Below, in pieces: positions 25,183-31,611 of a DNA stretch of 41,848 nucleotides; within the stretch, counting starts at the first letter, position 1, and each line of letters opens with the position of its first letter. The DNA comes from Rhodoferax sp. (GTDB taxonomy: Bacteria > Pseudomonadota > Gammaproteobacteria > Burkholderiales > Burkholderiaceae_C). The notes under the pieces are model-generated. The model did not search any database. It saw only the letters and a program-made list of their open reading frames with translations, and was not told the DNA's origin. The stretch lies in assembly GCF_010365055.1 (NCBI RefSeq), contig NZ_JAAFHA010000025.1, positions 1-41,848 on the forward strand, given 5' to 3'. The position numbers and the translations under genes were made by a program.

Positions 25183-26190
25183 TCAGGCAAAGACATCATT
25201 GAGCGCATCCTGCGCTGGCGGATAGGCACTCTTGCGGGCGAAGTCAAAAGCATCGGCGACCCGCTGTTTGGCTCGGGCCACGATGACGCCTTCTTCGGCG
25301 TCGGTCATCAGGCTGCGGCCTTTCAGCAGGGCCGCCAGCTTCGGGATCGGATCGTTCTTGCGCAGATTGCTGACCTCGTCCTTGGGTCGATAGACCTCCG
25401 GGTCGCCCTGGAAGTGGCCCAGGTAACGGTCGGTCTTCACCTCGATCAGACTCGGTCCCTCGCCAAGACGGGCGCGCTCGATCGCTGGCGCCACTGCCTC
25501 GTACACTTCCAGCGCGTCATTGTTCGCGACCTTGATGCCGGGTATGCCGTAAGCCGATGCGCGGTCGGCCACCCACTCGATGCTGGTTGCGTTTTCCTTG
25601 GGTACCGAGATCGCCCACTTGTTGTCTTCGCAGACAAAGATCACTGGCAGTTTCCAAAGTGCTGCCAGGTTCAGTGACTCATGGAACGAGCCCTGGTTGG
25701 CAGCACCTTCGCCAAAAAACGCAATGGCAAGCCAGTCCTTGCCCATCTTTTTGGCGGCAAGAGCGGCGCCGCAGGCTGGCGGCAAACTGGCGCCGATGAT
25801 GCCGCTGCAACTGAACTTGTGCTCAGGGTCAAACAGATGCATGTGGCCGCCCTTGCCCTTGCCCAGCCCCGTGACCTTGCCAAACATCTCGGCCGTCATC
25901 GGGTCCAGCGGCACGCCTTTGGCAATTGCAAAGTGATGCGGCCGGTGGGTGCCCACCACCGTGTCTTCTTTCTTCAGATGGGCGCAAACGCCGACTGCGA
26001 CCGGCTCCTGACCGGCAGCGAGATGCATCTCACCGGGCACGGGGCCGGAGCCAATATCGAATGCCAGCCCTTTTTGAATCTGGGGCGGCAACTTGCCCTC
26101 CAGGTAGACGTTGGCCATGGTCTCTTCGTAGTTCCGGATTTCGACCATGGTCTCGTACATCCAGAGCAGTGTTTCCGGGCTGGCTTGCAT
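25183..26190 (-). CDS. 2-oxoacid dehydrogenase E1 alpha-like subunit (335 aa)
   Basis: This is a thiamine-diphosphate-dependent E1 alpha of the PdhA/AcoA type. The cofactor and magnesium motif appears as FFGEGAANQGSFHESLNLAA (GEG in place of GDG, a common variant) and continues to VFVCEDN. GHRPHHF-like and KGKGGHMH elements are present near residues 80-120. Two in-frame ATGs occur, at 26196 and 26190; AAGGAG abuts the first and is 6 bases from the second, so 26190 is preferred. It is the first gene of the E1 alpha-E1 beta-lipoyl-ligase unit. Tandem palindromes in the upstream region (26244-26276) suggest control by a dedicated regulator. Confidence 0.9.
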   Translation of the reverse strand: MQASPETLLWMYETMVEIRNYEETMANVYLEGKLPPQIQKGLAFDIGSGPVPGEMHLAAGQEPVAVGVCAHLKKEDTVVGTHRPHHFAIAKGVPLDPMTAEMFGKVTGLGKGKGGHMHLFDPEHKFSCSGIIGASLPPACGAALAAKKMGKDWLAIAFFGEGAANQGSFHESLNLAALWKLPVIFVCEDNKWAISVPKENATSIEWVADRASAYGIPGIKVANNDALEVYEAVAPAIERARLGEGPSLIEVKTDRYLGHFQGDPEVYRPKDEVSNLRKNDPIPKLAALLKGRSLMTDAEEGVIVARAKQRVADAFDFARKSAYPPAQDALNDVFA

Positions 26191-26243
26191 GCTCATCTCC
26201 TTGAAGTTGCGGTTGGCCCAATACTGGAAATATGTCGTGCGCC

Positions 26244-26276
26244 ATGCTCAGCATCAGGAGGGAAAACGCTCAGCAT
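26244..26276. promoter_or_regulatory. Tandem palindromic operator-like sites upstream of E1 alpha
   Basis: ATGCTCAGCAT at 26244-26254 is a perfect palindrome around a central C. ACGCTCAGCAT at 26266-26276 is a one-mismatch copy. Their centres are 22 bases apart, about two helical turns, and lie 54-86 bases upstream of the E1 alpha start in the divergent spacer with the ychJ-like gene. This is the usual geometry for cooperative repressor or activator binding. Confidence 0.5.
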
Positions 26277-26391
26277 AGGCCTGCAAGCATTCCATTTTTT
26301 GATTTTTATCAACCGCCCAGCAGGCAGGCCGGCGAACTCATCGCCCGGTGCAGCGCGGCCAGGCAAGCCCTGCGCCCGCTACCATGACGGC

Positions 26392-26808
26392 ATGAAGAAA
26401 AACCTGCACCCGGCCCGCGCGGCCTGCCCTTGCGGCAGCGGCGAAACCTATGGCGAATGCTGCGGCCCCTGGCACGCCGGTTTGGCCGAAGGTCTGTACG
26501 CGCCCACGCCCGAGGCGCTGATGCGCTCGCGCTACAGCGCCTATGGGCTGGGGCTGATCGACTATTTGCTGGCCACCTGGCACCCGTCCACTTCGCCCGG
26601 CGAGCTGGAGTTGCCGCCGCTCAAGTGGCTGGGCCTGGAGCTGCGCCACGCGCTGACCACAGGCGACGCCGGGGTGGTGGAATTTGTCGCGCGCTACCGC
26701 GACAGCGGGCGCGGCGGGCGCATGCACGAGACCAGCCGCTTTGTGCGCGAAGACGGGCGCTGGTACTACATCGACGGCGTGATGGCGCAGGACGACACCC
26801 AAGCCTGA
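26392..26808 (+). CDS. YchJ-family SEC-C zinc-binding protein (138 aa)
   Basis: The N-terminal SEC-C motif CPCGSGETYGECCGPWH binds zinc and is followed by the YchJ signature TPEALMRSRYSAY. The C-terminal part has SNTF2-like features (VEFVARYRDSGRGGRMHETSRF, RWYYIDG). Proteins of this family are small and cytosolic, and their function is poorly understood. Start ATG 26392 lies directly before the motif; no ATG, GTG or TTG close upstream fits better. It is divergent from E1 alpha and convergent with acetoacetyl-CoA synthetase, whose stop is only 7 bases away. Confidence 0.9.
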   Translation: MKKNLHPARAACPCGSGETYGECCGPWHAGLAEGLYAPTPEALMRSRYSAYGLGLIDYLLATWHPSTSPGELELPPLKWLGLELRHALTTGDAGVVEFVARYRDSGRGGRMHETSRFVREDGRWYYIDGVMAQDDTQA

Positions 26809-26815
26809 AGAACGC

Positions 26816-28870
26816 TCACGGTTGCGAGCGTGACCGCGCCAGGGCCACATACCAGTCCAGGCAGCCCGGGTTGGCCATCGCGTCAATGTTGAGCACCTTG
26901 TCCAGCGGCTGCCCCAGCAGCAGCTTCTTGATCGGCAGCTCCTGCTTCTTGCCCGACAGGGTGCGCGGAATCTCCGCCACATGAAATATTTCATCGGGCA
27001 CAAAGCGAGGCGACAAGGCGGTCTTGATCGCGTTCGCCAGCTTGGCCCGCAGCGCGTCGTCCAGCAGCAGGCCCTGGCGCAGCACCACAAACAGCGGCAT
27101 GTAACTCTCGCGCCCCAGGTATTCGAGATCGACCACCAGCGAGTCCAGCACTTCGGGCAGCGCTTCCACCGCGCTGTAGAGCTCGCTGGTGCCCATGCGC
27201 AGGCCGTGGCGGTTGATGGTCGCATCTGAGCGGCCATAGATCACGCAGCCGCCCTTGCCCCCGATCTTGAGCCAGTCGCCATGACGCCAGACGCCGGGGT
27301 AGGTGTCGAAGTAGCTGGCCAGGTAGCGTTGCTTGCCCACATCGCCCCATAAATACAGCGGCATGCTCGGGATCGGCTGGGTGCAGACCAGCTCGCCGAC
27401 CTCGTCAAGCACCGGCTCGCCCTGCTCGTTCCAGGCTTCGACCGCGCAGCCGAGCAGGCGGCACTGCATTTCACCGGGCACCAGCGGCAACTCACGGTTG
27501 CCGCCGATGAAAGCGCCGCAAAAATCGGTGCCGCCCGAGATGTTGCACCACCAGATGTCAGGCGTTCCGATATTTTCAAATTGTTGCGTCCCCCAGGCTT
27601 GGGTTTCGGGGCTCAGGGGTGAGCCGGTGCTGCCCAGCGCGCGGATGTTCGTGAGGTCGCCGCAGTCGCCCAGCTCCACACCAGCCTTCTGGCAGTTGGC
27701 ATAAAAGGCGGCGCCGGCACCAAAAAAGGTGACTTTCATCTCGGCCGCAAAGCGCCACAGGGTGGTCCAGTCAGGCGCCACCTTGTTGCCCGCCGCATCA
27801 AGGCTGCGCCCGCCCGGGCTGCCATCAAACAGGCAGCAGGTGGTGCCGCTGAGCAGGCCGCTCATCTGCGCGTTCCACATCACCCAGCCGGTGGTGCTGT
27901 ACCAGTGGTAGCGCTCGCCGAGCGTGTTGGGGTCGTAGCTGCAGCCAATGTCGTTGTGCAGGTTTTTCAGCGCCAGCGCCACCAGTATCGTGCCGCCGTG
28001 GCCGTGCACGATCGGTTTGGGCAGACCCGTGGTGCCGCTCGAATAGACCACCCAGAGCGGATGATCGAAGGGTAGCCACAAGGGCTCAAATGCCACTGTT
28101 TTTGAATCATTTTGGCTTGTAGCCCCCGTGAAATATGCCTGAGTAGCTATTGTTTTAATAGATTCTGTGGGCCGCCCCAGGCTGCTCTGCACAATCAGAT
28201 GTCGCACCGTGGGCAAGGCGGCGCAGAGTTCGACCAGCACCGCGCGGCGGTCCAGCGCGCGACCGCCATAGGTGACACCGTCGCAGGCGATCAGCACCTT
28301 GGGTTCGATTTGCTGGAAGCGGTCCAGCACCGCGTGCGTGCCCATGTCTGGCGCGCAAATGCTCCACACGCCGCCGATGCTCACCGTGGCCAGAAAAGCC
28401 ACCATGGCCTGCGGACTGTTGGGCAGGTAGGCGGCGACGCGGTCGCCCGGCTCCACCCCGTGCGCCTGCAAGTGCAGCGCCAGCGAGGCCACCTGGCGGC
28501 GCAGCTCGGGCCAGCTCATTTCCCGCGCGGGTGCGCTGCCCAGCGTCTCTTCATTGTGGCTGAGGATCGCCGGCAAGCCGCCCGCATCGGCCGCGGCCAC
28601 ATGGCGCAACACCTGCTGGGCATAGTTGACCCGCGCGCCGACAAACCAGCGTGTGTCCGGCATCGGCGCGCCATCGCAAACGACACTGTGCGGCGTTGGC
28701 GACTGCAACTCAAAGTAGTCCCAGATGCTTTGCCAGTAAGTGTCCAGATCGGTCACCGACCAGCGCCACAAAGCGTCGTACGAATCAAACGACAGGCCGC
28801 GGTGCTCGCGCAGCCAGTTTTGGTACAGGCGAATTTGGGGCACGCAGGGCGGCGCTAGGGATGGGGTCAT
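26816..28870 (-). CDS. Acetoacetyl-CoA synthetase (684 aa) with an in-frame repeat insertion
   Basis: This is an adenylate-forming acetoacetate-CoA ligase of typical architecture. It has N-terminal ACAS_N features (YWQSIWDYF), the phosphate loop WVVYSSGTTGLPKPIVHG, TTGWVMWN, RSDATINRHGLRMGTSE (AMP-binding and hinge) and LSGKKQELPIKK with the catalytic lysine. It activates acetoacetate for ketone-body or polyhydroxybutyrate turnover. ATG 28870 is chosen because homology-like sequence (PPCVPQIRLYQNWL) starts there; an upstream extension is lysine-rich and unlike the family. Residues about 235-260 (KTIATQAYFTGATSQNDS) derive from a dispersed AT-rich repeat inserted in frame between two GC-rich segments, apparently in a tolerated surface loop. 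Confidence 0.92.
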   Translation of the reverse strand: MTPSLAPPCVPQIRLYQNWLREHRGLSFDSYDALWRWSVTDLDTYWQSIWDYFELQSPTPHSVVCDGAPMPDTRWFVGARVNYAQQVLRHVAAADAGGLPAILSHNEETLGSAPAREMSWPELRRQVASLALHLQAHGVEPGDRVAAYLPNSPQAMVAFLATVSIGGVWSICAPDMGTHAVLDRFQQIEPKVLIACDGVTYGGRALDRRAVLVELCAALPTVRHLIVQSSLGRPTESIKTIATQAYFTGATSQNDSKTVAFEPLWLPFDHPLWVVYSSGTTGLPKPIVHGHGGTILVALALKNLHNDIGCSYDPNTLGERYHWYSTTGWVMWNAQMSGLLSGTTCCLFDGSPGGRSLDAAGNKVAPDWTTLWRFAAEMKVTFFGAGAAFYANCQKAGVELGDCGDLTNIRALGSTGSPLSPETQAWGTQQFENIGTPDIWWCNISGGTDFCGAFIGGNRELPLVPGEMQCRLLGCAVEAWNEQGEPVLDEVGELVCTQPIPSMPLYLWGDVGKQRYLASYFDTYPGVWRHGDWLKIGGKGGCVIYGRSDATINRHGLRMGTSELYSAVEALPEVLDSLVVDLEYLGRESYMPLFVVLRQGLLLDDALRAKLANAIKTALSPRFVPDEIFHVAEIPRTLSGKKQELPIKKLLLGQPLDKVLNIDAMANPGCLDWYVALARSRSQP
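28096..28162 (-). repeat. Dispersed AT-rich short repeat, copy 2 (inside acetoacetyl-CoA synthetase)
   Basis: On the minus strand the copy reads AATAGCTACTCAGGCATATT, then TCACGGGGGCTACAAGCC and AAAATGATTCAAAAA. It is the longest good match to the copy at 29.0 kb and lies wholly inside the coding sequence, keeping the reading frame. Base composition drops sharply relative to flanking codons. Confidence 0.8.
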
Positions 28871-29004
28871 GGGCTGAGGGTAATCCGGTTTTGACAAAAA
28901 AAACAAAAGCGACTGACGCCTGTTTGACACCGGCAGGTCTGCGTTCGGGCTTTTCGTGAGCACCGCAAAGGACGCAAACAGGGATTTGTCGCAGCGGCAG
29001 TTAG

Positions 29005-29072
29005 CTATAATATATATAGCTGCTCAGTCAATAGACACGGTGGCTAGAGCCCTATTTTTCATATAAAACAGG
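29005..29072 (+). repeat. Dispersed AT-rich short repeat, copy 3 (intergenic)
   Basis: The plus strand reads ATATAGCTGCTCAGTCAATA, then GACACGGTGGCTAGAGCC and CTATTTTTCATATAAAA. It is the only copy in plus orientation. It lies in the spacer between the acetoacetyl-CoA synthetase start and the YbhB-like stop, just after an AT-rich inverted stretch TAGCTATAATATATATAGCT. Confidence 0.8.
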
Positions 29073-29087
29073 GGCTCGTCCGGTCGC

Positions 29088-29669
29088 TTATTTGGCCTTC
29101 GGCCGGCCGTACCTGGCCGTGAAGCTGGCTTGGCCCAGGCTGTTGCCGTGGATCATGTAGCCAGTCAGCGCAGCGGTGGCGTCAGCCGGCACTTCAAGCT
29201 TGTCTTTCAGGGCATACACGGTAAAGATGTAGCGGTGCGGTTTGTCGCCCGCTGGCGGGCAAACGCCACCCCAGCCCGCCACGCCGAAGTCGATGCGCGC
29301 CTGGCTGGCGCCTGGGGGCAGGTTGGCCCCACCCACCGCCCCGGCGTCGGCCGCGAGTGCGCTCACATCGGCCGGGAGGTTGATCACCATCCAGTGCCAC
29401 CAGCCCGAGCCGGTGGGTGCGTCCGGGTCGTACATGGTGACGGCAAACGCCTTGGTCGCCTTGGGCGCGCCGCTCCATTTGAGCGCCGGTGATTTGTTGT
29501 CGCCGGCGCAGCCGAAGCCGTTGAACTCGAAGCTTTTGGCGATCATGCCGCCCGCCTTGATGTCGGGGCTGCTGAGGGTAAAACCGGCCGCTTGGGCCAG
29601 GCTGGCGCCGCCGATCAGGGTGGCGGCCAACACGGTGTGTTTAAGGGTCTGCTTCAGGACATGTTTCAT
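29088..29669 (-). CDS. Secreted YbhB/YbcL-family PEBP-like protein (193 aa)
   Basis: This is a phosphatidylethanolamine-binding-protein fold (Raf kinase inhibitor-like). The signal peptide spans residues 1-27 (cleavage after SLAQA). The mature domain has GFTLSSPDI, NKSPALKWSGAP, MYDPDAPTGSGWWHWMVINLP (the conserved ligand-site DPDAP and WxHW) and KPHRYIFTVYALKDKL. Unlike cytosolic YbhB this copy is exported to the periplasm, like YbcL. Function in bacteria is not well defined. The N terminus contains two TLKHT/QTLKH-like repeats just before the hydrophobic core. Confidence 0.9.
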   Translation of the reverse strand: MKHVLKQTLKHTVLAATLIGGASLAQAAGFTLSSPDIKAGGMIAKSFEFNGFGCAGDNKSPALKWSGAPKATKAFAVTMYDPDAPTGSGWWHWMVINLPADVSALAADAGAVGGANLPPGASQARIDFGVAGWGGVCPPAGDKPHRYIFTVYALKDKLEVPADATAALTGYMIHGNSLGQASFTARYGRPKAK

Positions 29670-29744
29670 GGCGTGCGCTCCAAAATTTTTATGATAGGAG
29701 CGTGCCGCCCGGGCTGCATCAGGGTATTCCCAGCCCAGGCCGCA

Positions 29745-29817
29745 TCACGCCAGATGCTGGCCGAGCACGGCCAGCATCTGGCATCGGCATTGATGATGCG
29801 CTTGTCAGCCAAAGACA
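29745..29817 (-). pseudogene. Relic of a SWIB/MDM2 domain
   Basis: Minus-strand AAGCGCATCATCAATGCCGA and the following bases closely match the 3' end of the topoisomerase gene near 31660-31710 (NKRNINADAKLLAVFG). A one-base deletion shifts the frame after NADA, and an internal deletion joins LAVLG directly to QHLA and a stop codon. It is the remnant of a separate SWIB gene or of a duplicated tail. Confidence 0.65.
29749..29782. repeat. Perfect 15-bp inverted repeat (hairpin)
   Basis: GCCAGATGCTGGCCG-AGCA-CGGCCAGCATCTGGC forms a perfect 15-bp stem with a 4-base loop. It overlaps the SWIB relic. No T-tract follows on either strand, so it is not a standard terminator, although it could act as a transcription roadblock or protein-binding site. 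The remainder of 29670-30122 has no gene I can support beyond a possible 28-codon frame at 29842. Confidence 0.75.
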
Positions 29818-29841
29818 TGCATCGAAAGGAGCGAGCCATTG

Positions 29842-29928
29842 ATGAACAAGCTTCTGCTGGCCCAGCGCGCTGAGCTGATCCTAGTCCTCGGCCCCGAAAG
29901 ATGCCTGTGCGTGGCGCACAAGTCATAG
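29842..29928 (+). CDS. Possible 28-aa small ORF
   Basis: ATG 29842 is preceded by AAAGGAG about 10 bases upstream and encodes a short peptide starting MNKLLLAQRAELILVLG. I do not recognise it. It could be a real small protein, a leader peptide or chance. It lies in a 450-base gap between the YbhB-like gene and the cytochrome gene. Confidence 0.2.
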   Translation: MNKLLLAQRAELILVLGPERCLCVAHKS

Positions 29929-30122
29929 CGTTCCCATGACCCGCAACCTGAGTGAAGTGCAGCGCACTGCCTTGTCGCCAGCGCGATGCTTCACGCCCAT
30001 GTGATCCCATTTTCGTCAAAAACGCCGCAATTGCGCGCTTGTCAGGCCAGGCAGCAGCCCACCGTCACCTTGGCCGATGATGGATCATCTAAAATTCCAC
30101 TAAATGACCCTTAGGAGTTTGT

Positions 30123-30785
30123 GTGATTTCAAATCGTTTGGTTTTGGCTCTTTTCCTGAGCCTGTGCAGTCTGACGGTGTTCGCGGCCGAGCCCCCAGCG
30201 CGGGCGCGGGCGTCGGCCAAGGTCGATTTGCAGGGGCGGCTCAAGGAAGCACTGAACAACCCCAAACTGTATGAACCCCTCCTGAAGACCGGCGGTCAAG
30301 TGGCGGCCGTCTGCGACAGATGCCACGGCGTGGGGGGCAACAGCCCGACGCCGGACGTCCCCAATCTCGCCGGACAAAACACCGTTTACGTGCTTGAGCA
30401 GGCCCGTCAGTTTGCCGACGGCGAACGCCACCACGAATTTATGAGACGCATGATCAAGGTGATGACAAGCGATGAGAAAATCGGATTCTCATTGTTTTAT
30501 GGCAATCAGAAAGTCAAACCCGCCCCGGCGACGAACCTTGCCCTGGCCGCCAAAGGCCGGGTGCTGTACACCAAAGATTGTGAATCCTGCCACGAAGACC
30601 ACGGTCGCGGAGACGAACATCTGGCCCGTGTCGCCGGGCAGCAGCCCGTCTACCTGACGGTGGCCCTGAAACGGTCTCGGGCGGGCAGCGGAGCACGCGT
30701 GGATCGGGATATGGCGAAAACCCTCAGCACGTATGCGGACGGCGACATTGATGCGGTCGTCGCCTACATGATGTCCATGCCATAA
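30123..30785 (+). CDS. Periplasmic diheme cytochrome c (220 aa)
   Basis: This is a secreted cytochrome. Signal peptide residues 1-21 end in VFAAE. Two heme c motifs are present, CDRCH near residue 63 and CESCH near residue 156, each in a class I cytochrome c domain with a distal methionine candidate (MMKV/MTSD region and YMMSMP at the C terminus). It resembles the c4-type diheme cytochromes that pass electrons to terminal oxidases. Start GTG 30123 has AGGAG 5 bases upstream; an overlapping GTG at 30121 is out of frame. No redox partner gene is adjacent, so its donor and acceptor are unknown. Confidence 0.88.
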   Translation: MISNRLVLALFLSLCSLTVFAAEPPARARASAKVDLQGRLKEALNNPKLYEPLLKTGGQVAAVCDRCHGVGGNSPTPDVPNLAGQNTVYVLEQARQFADGERHHEFMRRMIKVMTSDEKIGFSLFYGNQKVKPAPATNLALAAKGRVLYTKDCESCHEDHGRGDEHLARVAGQQPVYLTVALKRSRAGSGARVDRDMAKTLSTYADGDIDAVVAYMMSMP

Positions 30786-30852
30786 CGTTGCGCGGCTGAC
30801 AAGTCCCGGACTGGGTCTGTCGGCAATGCGACGAGGAGTTCAACTACCCCGG

Positions 30853-31581
30853 CTACGCAGCCCCAGCCAGCGCGCGCAAACGCTGATGCGCGGCGTCTGC
30901 AAGGTCCGGCGGCACGGACTGCCTGGAATTCAAGTAATGGTTGCTGAAGACCTCCAGATAGGTCTCCAGCACCTCGGCCGCCTGCGGCTCGCCAGCCAAG
31001 TCCAGGCACACCGCGGCCACCTCGGAGGTGCACAGGTGGTCATCGCGGGTCGAGCGACGCAGGCGGTAGCGCGAGAGTTGTTCGGGCTGCAGGCTGAGCA
31101 CCGGCAAGTGGTTCAGGTAGGGGCTTTTGCGAAACATCTTGCGCGCCTCTGACCAGGTGGCGTCCAGCAGGACAAACAGCGGGCGTTTGCCGGGCAGCAC
31201 CGGCACCTCGGTCACGACGCGCTCAGGGGCGACATACTCGCCGGGAAACACCAGATAAGGCGCCCATTGCGGGTCGGCCAGCAGGGCCAGCAAGGCGGGG
31301 TCCACTTGCGTGCGCGACCAGCCAAAAGCGGCGGTGTCCTGCACCACGTCGGCGATCAACCAGCCGGTATTGCTGGGTTTGAGCGGCTCCATGTCGCACA
31401 TGATCAGGCACATGCCAGCGCGGGTCGTCACCTGGGGGCGCAAGGCACACAGGCAGTGGCTGAAGATCACCCGGCAAGCGGGGCAGCGCGGCGCGTGCGA
31501 ACCGCGGGGAACAAAGGGCTTGCCAAGGCCGGCCAGGCTCGCTAGTCGCTCCTCGCGCAGGCGGGCGACCGCATGATTCAT
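30853..31581 (-). CDS. DTW-domain tRNA-uridine aminocarboxypropyltransferase (242 aa)
   Basis: This is a member of the TapT/YfiP DTW family, which transfers the 3-amino-3-carboxypropyl group from S-adenosylmethionine to uridine in tRNA (acp3U). The zinc-like cysteine cluster CPACRVIFSHCLC is near residues 33-45, and the family signature appears as LLDATWSEARKM, with DATW in place of DTW as is common. The C-terminal SRYRLRRSTRDDHLCTSEV is also conserved. It lies 30 bases after the topoisomerase III gene on the same strand, so the two may be co-transcribed. Confidence 0.9.
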   Translation of the reverse strand: MNHAVARLREERLASLAGLGKPFVPRGSHAPRCPACRVIFSHCLCALRPQVTTRAGMCLIMCDMEPLKPSNTGWLIADVVQDTAAFGWSRTQVDPALLALLADPQWAPYLVFPGEYVAPERVVTEVPVLPGKRPLFVLLDATWSEARKMFRKSPYLNHLPVLSLQPEQLSRYRLRRSTRDDHLCTSEVAAVCLDLAGEPQAAEVLETYLEVFSNHYLNSRQSVPPDLADAAHQRLRALAGAA

Positions 31582-31611
31582 GGCGCTACCCTTAGATCCT
31601 TATTTCATGCC

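Noticed and set aside
24154-25677. 507-codon open frame on the plus strand opposite E1 beta and E1 alpha
   Set aside because: It is antisense to two conserved enzymes, and its product is His/Arg/Asp-rich without family motifs.
29666-30019. 117-codon minus-strand open frame upstream of the YbhB-like gene
   Set aside because: Composition is irregular (Cys, Trp, Arg-rich) and it runs through the frameshifted SWIB relic; better explained as debris.
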